A DNA stretch of 5,824 nucleotides from Verrucomicrobiia bacterium (lineage in GTDB: Bacteria > Verrucomicrobiota > Verrucomicrobiia > Limisphaerales > JAUIHU01). The number at the start of each line of letters is the position of its first letter. Within the stretch, counting starts at the first letter, position 1. The stretch is taken from the NCBI GenBank assembly GCA_030432175.1, contig JAUIHU010000323.1:1-5824 (forward strand), written 5' to 3'. A program made the translations under genes and the position numbers. The notes under the pieces were generated by a model that worked only from the letters and a program-made list of their open reading frames with translations, ran no database searches and had not been told where the DNA came from. Of the stretch, positions 1 to 4,700 are shown piece by piece.

Positions 1-428
1 TCGCTGTTAAAGTCGATATTGCGGAACACCCCTTCGAGTTTGCTCTTGTTGCCCTCTTCAATATGGTCAAGCACGATGTTAATCAGCTCACCAATGTTGG
101 GAGCGGAACGGCGCTTATAGAGGCTGTAATAGGTGGCGGGGAATTCATCCAGAACCGTTTCTACGCCGGTTTCTTCATTCTTTTCAATGAGTTTTACCAC
201 CGGGAGAACGAATCGTTCACGCTCAAGTTTGCGGCGGATACGAACATCGTCATCACCATACTGCTTTTGATATTCTTCGTAGTGGTCCTGCCATACATCA
301 GAGATGTATTTCAAAAACAGCATCACGAGGATGTAGTCTTTGTACTGCGCAGGGTCTACAACACCCCGGAAGGTGTCACACGCCGCCCATGCCGCGTTGT
401 TGATGTCTTTCTGATCAATTTTGTTCAT
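1..428 (-). CDS. hsdM: Type I restriction-modification methyltransferase subunit HsdM, N-terminal part (runs off the left edge)
   Basis: The 142 visible codons encode the N-terminal helical domain of a type I RM modification subunit (HsdM_N type). It begins MNKIDQKDINNAAWAACDTF and continues through the family-typical stretch QYKDYILVMLFLKYISD (about residues 28-44), then a charged segment and FPATYYSLYKRR. In this family the N-terminal domain precedes a SAM-dependent N6-adenine methyltransferase domain carrying NPPF; that part lies outside the window, so catalysis cannot be checked. HsdM pairs with HsdS to methylate a bipartite site, and with HsdR to restrict unmodified DNA. The ATG at 428 is chosen because AAGGAG lies at 442-437, about 8 nt upstream. 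It is the third gene of the minus-strand hsdS / GxxExxY / hsdM series, separated from the GxxExxY stop by 53 nt that contain one repeat arm. No frame damage is visible. Confidence 0.93.
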   Translation of the reverse strand, partial: MNKIDQKDINNAAWAACDTFRGVVDPAQYKDYILVMLFLKYISDVWQDHYEEYQKQYGDDDVRIRRKLERERFVLPVVKLIEKNEETGVETVLDEFPATYYSLYKRRSAPNIGELINIVLDHIEEGNKSKLEGVFRNIDFNS

Positions 429-436
429 TGTAATAC

Positions 437-442
437 TCCTTC
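437..442 (-). promoter_or_regulatory. Shine-Dalgarno of hsdM
   Basis: AAGGAG on the minus strand lies 8 nt before the ATG at 428. It supports that start and shows hsdM can be translated independently of the upstream genes. It lies 6 nt from the outer end of the left repeat arm, so the arm has not destroyed it. Confidence 0.7.
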
Positions 443-448
443 ATGTGT

Positions 449-478
449 AACCACGAATGGACACTAATTTTCACTAAT
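449..478 (+). repeat. Left arm of inverted iteron pair flanking the GxxExxY gene
   Basis: Read on the plus strand, AAC is followed by three heptamers CACGAAT, CACTAAT, CACTAAT (452-458, 462-468, 472-478) spaced exactly 10 nt apart. It matches the arm at 873-844 read on the minus strand at 25 of 30 positions. The first 16 bases are identical; the five differences are the G/T in heptamers 2 and 3 and one 3-nt spacer (TTT versus AAA). It lies between the GxxExxY stop codon (482) and the hsdM ribosome-binding site. Confidence 0.85.
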
Positions 479-481
479 GTG

Positions 482-865
482 TCAGAGAACGATTCGCTGC
501 CATTCTAGTTTTGAATGTTTAAAGTTGAGAATCAGACCAACTCGAAGGCCGCTAATTTTCAGATAGTTTATGATTTGGGCTTTCTCATTGTTGCCGATCG
601 CCTCAATGACTTTTGTTTCGATCACAATTTGTTCAAACGCAATTAGGTCAGGGATGTATTCACCGACTTGAATCGTTATGTAAATGACAGGAAAACGAGC
701 TTGTTGCCTGAGAGGGATGTTCTTTATGCCAAACTCCACCGCCAGCGCATTTTCATATGGCTTCTCAAGCAAGCCATTTCCCAAGGAATTCAATACCTCC
801 ATCGCGCAGCCCACAACTTGATATACCTCATTCTTTAGTAACAATTCGTGTTTATTCGTGTCCAT
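482..865 (-). CDS. GxxExxY family protein, PD-(D/E)XK nuclease-like
   Basis: This 127-residue protein belongs to the GxxExxY family (PDDEXK_3 type), a widespread environmental family assigned to the PD-(D/E)XK nuclease superfamily; its biological role is not established. The name motif is present as GLLEKPY (residues 31-37). The putative catalytic core follows: Asp73 in GEYIPDL and the ETK pair Glu83/Lys85 in IVIETK, with Gln54 also in a typical position. The C-terminus LNFKHSKLEWQRIVL is family-typical, so the protein looks full length and intact. I place the start at ATG 865 because AAGGA lies 7 nt upstream; a TTG at 883 would add six residues inside hsdS and is less likely. The gene overlaps the end of hsdS by 14 nt and precedes hsdM. 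Its N-terminus MDTNKHE is encoded by the flanking repeat. Placement inside an RM operon may reflect insertion rather than a role in restriction. Confidence 0.9.
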   Translation of the reverse strand: MDTNKHELLLKNEVYQVVGCAMEVLNSLGNGLLEKPYENALAVEFGIKNIPLRQQARFPVIYITIQVGEYIPDLIAFEQIVIETKVIEAIGNNEKAQIINYLKISGLRVGLILNFKHSKLEWQRIVL

Positions 866-873
866 TCGTGGTT
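844..873 (-). repeat. Right arm of inverted iteron pair flanking the GxxExxY gene
   Basis: Read on the minus strand, AAC is followed by three perfect CACGAAT heptamers, each starting 10 nt after the last, with spacers GGA and AAA. It is the inverted partner of 449-478 (25 of 30 identical). The arm contains the stop codon of hsdS (codons for NGHE then TAA) and, in another frame, the start codon and first residues MDTNKHE of the GxxExxY protein. The Shine-Dalgarno AAGGA lies just outside the arm. Confidence 0.85.
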
Positions 874-1445
874 CCTTTTGCAAACTGCATTAGTACTGTT
901 GAAATGTATTGTTCCCGCTTGTCGGCCAGCGTAAGAAGCAGGTTTTTTTCACGAGCAGACAGCGTAGCCAACTCTACGATATTTTTCTGTTTTTCCAGCG
1001 TGGGCGCCGCCACCTCCAGATCTTCAATGGCTTGCTTGCTGATCATTGTCTGAGCCGTCCCTTTAGCCCGGCTGGTCAAAAAAATCTGCGCCTCCCGCTG
1101 GCTGATGTACCAATTCAGATATTCAGGCAATATCATGTCAGGCCTGGTCACCCTTATTCTTAATAAAGGAGCAGCAACAACAGCCTTGCCCGGATCTTCA
1201 AGAAGAACCGCTGCTGTGGTTACAGACCCACGGGACCTGAATACCAGATCACCTCTTTGCGCAAGGTGGTGATCCTTCATGGACTCCATATTGATTCTGA
1301 CCAAACCATCACAGCCCACCGTGTTGTCATCCAGAAGATCCTTCATCTGAATAACTCCAACTCCGCCACCTTCAGAGGCTTCGAGGCGGGACCTGAACGA
1401 GTATCCCATCTGCACGGTTGCCAGTTCTTTTATTTTCATCTTCAT
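852..1445 (-). CDS. hsdS: Type I restriction-modification specificity subunit HsdS, half-size, single target-recognition domain
   Basis: This 197-residue protein is about half the usual 380-450 residues of HsdS. Residues about 1-150 form one target-recognition domain: it opens MKMKIKELATVQMGYSFRSR and contains VIQMKDL, RGDLVFRSRGS, VVAAPLLRIR, LPEYLNWYIS and the family-typical GTAQTMISKQAIEDLEV segment. Residues about 151-190 (from PTLEKQKNIVEL) form a single conserved helix, the spacer that sets the distance between half-sites and binds HsdM. There is no second recognition domain or second helix, so a working subunit would need two copies, recognising a symmetric bipartite site. The ATG at 1439 is an alternative start two codons in; neither has a strong ribosome-binding site. 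The last residues NGHE come from the flanking repeat, so the natural C-terminus may have been altered. It is the first gene of its operon. Confidence 0.9.
   Translation of the reverse strand: MKMKIKELATVQMGYSFRSRLEASEGGGVGVIQMKDLLDDNTVGCDGLVRINMESMKDHHLAQRGDLVFRSRGSVTTAAVLLEDPGKAVVAAPLLRIRVTRPDMILPEYLNWYISQREAQIFLTSRAKGTAQTMISKQAIEDLEVAAPTLEKQKNIVELATLSAREKNLLLTLADKREQYISTVLMQFAKGTTNGHE
874..878 (-). promoter_or_regulatory. Shine-Dalgarno of the GxxExxY gene, inside hsdS
   Basis: AAAAGGA within the last codons of hsdS ends 7-8 nt before ATG 865. It decides the start at 865 over the upstream TTG at 883 and suggests translational coupling with hsdS. Confidence 0.55.
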
Positions 1446-1469
1446 CCAACCAACTCACAATACGCTGTA

Positions 1470-1489
1470 ATGTTATTACTGCATAACAT
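1470..1489. promoter_or_regulatory. Dyad overlapping the candidate hsdS -10 box
   Basis: ATGTTAT (1470-1476) and ATAACAT (1483-1489) are perfect 7-bp inverted repeats with a 6-nt centre. The dyad covers most of the candidate -10 element and the presumed start of transcription, the usual place for a repressor operator. No regulator gene is visible in the window. Confidence 0.35.
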
Positions 1490-1512
1490 ACAAGGGCGAG
1501 AAGTGTTCGCAA
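1485..1512 (-). promoter_or_regulatory. hsdS: Candidate sigma70-type promoter of the hsdS operon
   Basis: On the minus strand TTGCGA (1512-1507) is followed after 16 nt by TATGTT (1490-1485). Each box matches the consensus at four of six positions. Transcription would start near 1478, giving a leader of about 30 nt before hsdS. The match is moderate and chance cannot be excluded in AT-rich DNA. Confidence 0.3.
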
Positions 1513-1798
1513 ACCTTAATTTGCAAAAACATTATTTCTGTATTTTTGAGTTCGTTTGCCAATAGGAATACGCTCTGCACCATGATCAGGATTGAAATGT
1601 AACAATCAAACGGAGCAGGAGCTCCATTCCTCCCAGAGCACAGTCTGCAAAACAAGAAAATGCCTGACAATGATCCCTGGATCCATGAGGCTAAAGCGTA
1701 TTAGCAATTTTCGGTCATAAAAAGCACTGAAATGGATTGAAAGTTTACCGGCAATCATTCAGTCGGAAGTTTCCATCCTTTATGCGCTCTAGTAATCC

Positions 1799-4700
1799 AT
1801 GAAAAAGATTTTTTCGTTCCTGACCCTCAGCATCTGGTTTGCCAGTTTGGCTCCAGCTCAGGATTTACAAAGTCAACGCCGTCCCAACATTGTCGTCTTT
1901 CTTTCTGATGACCATACTTGGCGGGATTCTTCGGTTTATGGTTCTACGGAAATCGAAACGCCGAACATGGCGCGTCTGGCTCAGGCCGGGATGACGTTTG
2001 ATCAGGCGTTTGTGGCGTCACCTTCTTGCGCTCCGAGTCGGGCGGCGATGCTGACCGGTTTCTACCCGGCGAACAATGGAGCGGAACCCAATCATTCCCG
2101 GCCGAAAGCCGAAATCAAAAAACTGCCGGCCTACCTTCAGGAACTGGGGTATGAGGTGGTTTCTTTTGGGAAGGTCGGCCATTACGCGCAAACGCCTGAG
2201 TACGGTTTCGATATCGCTCGACGCTGGCGTTACCACGAAGACATAGCGATCCCGGAAGCGCTGGAATGGTTGGAGCAAAGGGAGAGCGATCAGCCGCTTT
2301 GCTTGTTTGTTGGATCCAACTGGCCGCATGTTCCCTGGCCACAGGAAACGGAGTTCGATCCGGAGCAGATCAGCATTCCTCCCAATCACGTTGATAACCC
2401 GACCACTCGCGAATGGCGGGTGAAGTATCTGGCGGCGGTGAGGAAAATGGATGACGAGTTGGGCCGGGTTTATGATTTGGCTAAACAGAAACTGGGGGAT
2501 GATGTCTGTTTTGTTCACACCAGTGACCACGGCGCTCAATGGCCTTTCGGGAAGTGGAACTTGTACGAGGACGGCGTTCGCACGCCGATGATTGTGAGCT
2601 GGCCAGGACGGATTGATGCAGGCGTGCGAACTTCAGCGATGGTTTCCTGGATTGATATTCTCCCAACATTGGTGGATGTCGCCGGTGGCCAGACGCCCAC
2701 TAATATTGACGGGCGATCGTTTCTTCCGGTGTTGCAAGGGAAACGATCCGATCACCGGGATCTGATTTTAACAACTCACTCCGGGGATGGAAATTTCAAC
2801 GTCTTCCCGATCCGCAGCGCTCGCACAGCCGATGGGTGGAAATACATCCGCAACCTCCGCCCGGATCTCCGGTTCAACAGTCACGTCACAAAAAATATTT
2901 CGGACAACGGTTACTGGTCGAGCTGGGTGGAAAGCGCAACCACTGATCCGGACGCTCGGGAAAAAGTCCGTCGGTATCAAATGCGTTCGACGGAGGAACT
3001 CTACGATGTGAATGAGGATCCGTGGGAACAACGCAACCTCATCGACCAGGTCGGACAAACAGAGCGGGTCGCGAGCTTGCGGAAGGCATTGGATGGCTGG
3101 ATGCAGGAAACGCAGGATCCACAAAAGATTTATGGAGAGCCGGTGAAGGTTGCCGGCAAAGGGCAGCCTAACATTATTACGGTATTCATTGACGACATGG
3201 GCTGGTCGGATCTCTCCAGTTTTAATGGCGATGTGGTGCAAACGGAAAACATTGACCGACTGGCTTCAGAAGGAATCCGGTTCAATCAGTTCTATGTGAA
3301 CTCACCGATCTGTTCCCCTTCGCGTGTGGCGTTGACGACCGGACAATACCCGCAGCGTTGGAAGATCACTTCTTATTTGAATAATCGCAAAAGTAACCAG
3401 GAACGCGGCATGGCACAGTGGCTGGATCCGAAAGCGCCGGTTCTGGCGCGTGAGTTGCGTCGGAATGGTTATGCCACCGGGCACTTTGGAAAATGGCACA
3501 TGGGAGGACAACGCGATGTCGCGAATGCGCCTTACGCCACAGCTTATGGATTTGAGGAAAGTCTGGTGAACTTCGAAGGCATGGGAGCCAAATTACTACC
3601 ATTGACCCTTACTCCCAAGTCGGATCAGCCCGGACGGATCTGGGCAAATGCAGTGAATCTGGGAGAGCCAGTCACCTGGATGCAGCGCTCCGAAATCACT
3701 GGCGGTTTTGTCAACGCTGCATTGGATTTCATCGACGAAGCCGAAGCGAAGGGACAACCCTTCTTCGTCAACGTCTGGCCGGACGATGTGCACTCCCCAT
3801 TCTTTCCACCGGTGGATCAATGGGGCGATGGGGGAAAACGCGAACTTTATCACGCTGTTCTGGATGCGATGGATGAACAACTCGGCGCTCTCTTTGATCG
3901 TGTCCGAAATGATGAAGCGCTGCGGGATAACACGTTAATTGTGCTTTGCTCCGACAATGGGCACGAACCCGGAGCCGGAACAAGTGATCCGCTACGAGGC
4001 GCCAAGACCTGGTTGTACGATGGAGGCATTCGTTCGCCATTGGTGGTTTGGGGTCCGGGCTTTATTGAAAAGAAAATCAACGGAAGTGTTAATGACACAG
4101 CAATTTTCAGCTCCATTGATATCAATCGCTCTTTATATGCCTTCACAGAAACGCCATTGCCGGAAGGACATGAACTGGATGGCGAGAATGTGATCAGCGC
4201 GATGCTGGGACAAGAAAAAGACGGACGTCGTTCTCCGATTTTCTTCCGTCGTCCTCCGGATCGTCCAGGCAACAATCCGCAGTGGGGCATGGGTGACAAT
4301 CCGGACCTGGCGGTGCGTGATGGACGTTGGAAGTTTCTGGTGAACTATGATGGAAGTGATCCGCAACTTTACGATTTAAACTCGGATATCAGCGAGTCCA
4401 ACAACCTGGTGGAAGCGCATCCGGAAGTAGCTGCGCGACTCCGAAAGTTGGTCTTCGACTGGAACTCCACGATGCCGGTCGATGCGGGTGATCCCGAATG
4501 GAAGGATGAATCCGCGCCGAAAACGACATCGCTTCCGGATCATCAGTTTGTCAATCCGATCGCCGAAGGCGCTGACCCCTGGGTCGTGCGCGATCCCAAC
4601 GCAGACCGATACCTTTGGTGTTTCTCGGAAGGCAACCGAGGAATTGCGATTCACACCGGACAACGCCTGACTGCTCTTGGAGAAAAACACATCGTCTGGG

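Larger units (their letters stand above)
1446..1798. other. Divergent intergenic region, 353 bp
   Basis: This spacer separates the minus-strand hsdS operon from the plus-strand sulfatase gene and must hold both promoters. It is AT-richer than the flanking genes. Toward hsdS I see a candidate promoter and a dyad (separate entries). Toward the sulfatase gene I see no convincing -35/-10 pair, only GAAAGTTTACC (1739-1749) and GGAAGTTTCC (1765-1774), two similar boxes 26 nt apart of unknown meaning. A minor GGAGC/GCTCC stem (1612-1625) has no U-tract. An open frame on the minus strand (1670-1476) has no recognisable protein features and I do not call it. Confidence 0.6.

Noticed and set aside
63..467. 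Plus-strand open frame of 134 codons
   Set aside because: It is antisense to the clear hsdM N-terminus and GxxExxY spacer and has no recognisable features.
449..873. CRISPR array or simple tandem repeat
   Set aside because: There are only three heptamers per arm with 3-nt spacers, and the two arms are inverted around an ORF, which does not fit a CRISPR.
437..878. Target-site duplication flanking the proposed cassette
   Set aside because: TCCTT occurs outside both arms, but both are explained as the Shine-Dalgarno sequences of hsdM and the GxxExxY gene and they are not at equal distances from the arms.
757..1565. Plus-strand open frames opposite hsdS
   Set aside because: They are antisense shadows of the well-supported hsdS gene.
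1612..1625. GGAGC-AGGA-GCTCC hairpin considered as a terminator
   Set aside because: The stem is only 5 bp, there is no T-run on either side, and terminators are not expected between divergent genes.
1476..1670. Minus-strand open frame of 64 codons upstream of hsdS, considered as a missing first half of HsdS or a controller protein
   Set aside because: Its translation shows neither a recognition domain nor a helix-turn-helix, and it has no good ribosome-binding site.
3119..3180. Possible gene boundary between the two sulfatases
   Set aside because: There is no stop codon, ribosome-binding site or second signal peptide; the frame is continuous.
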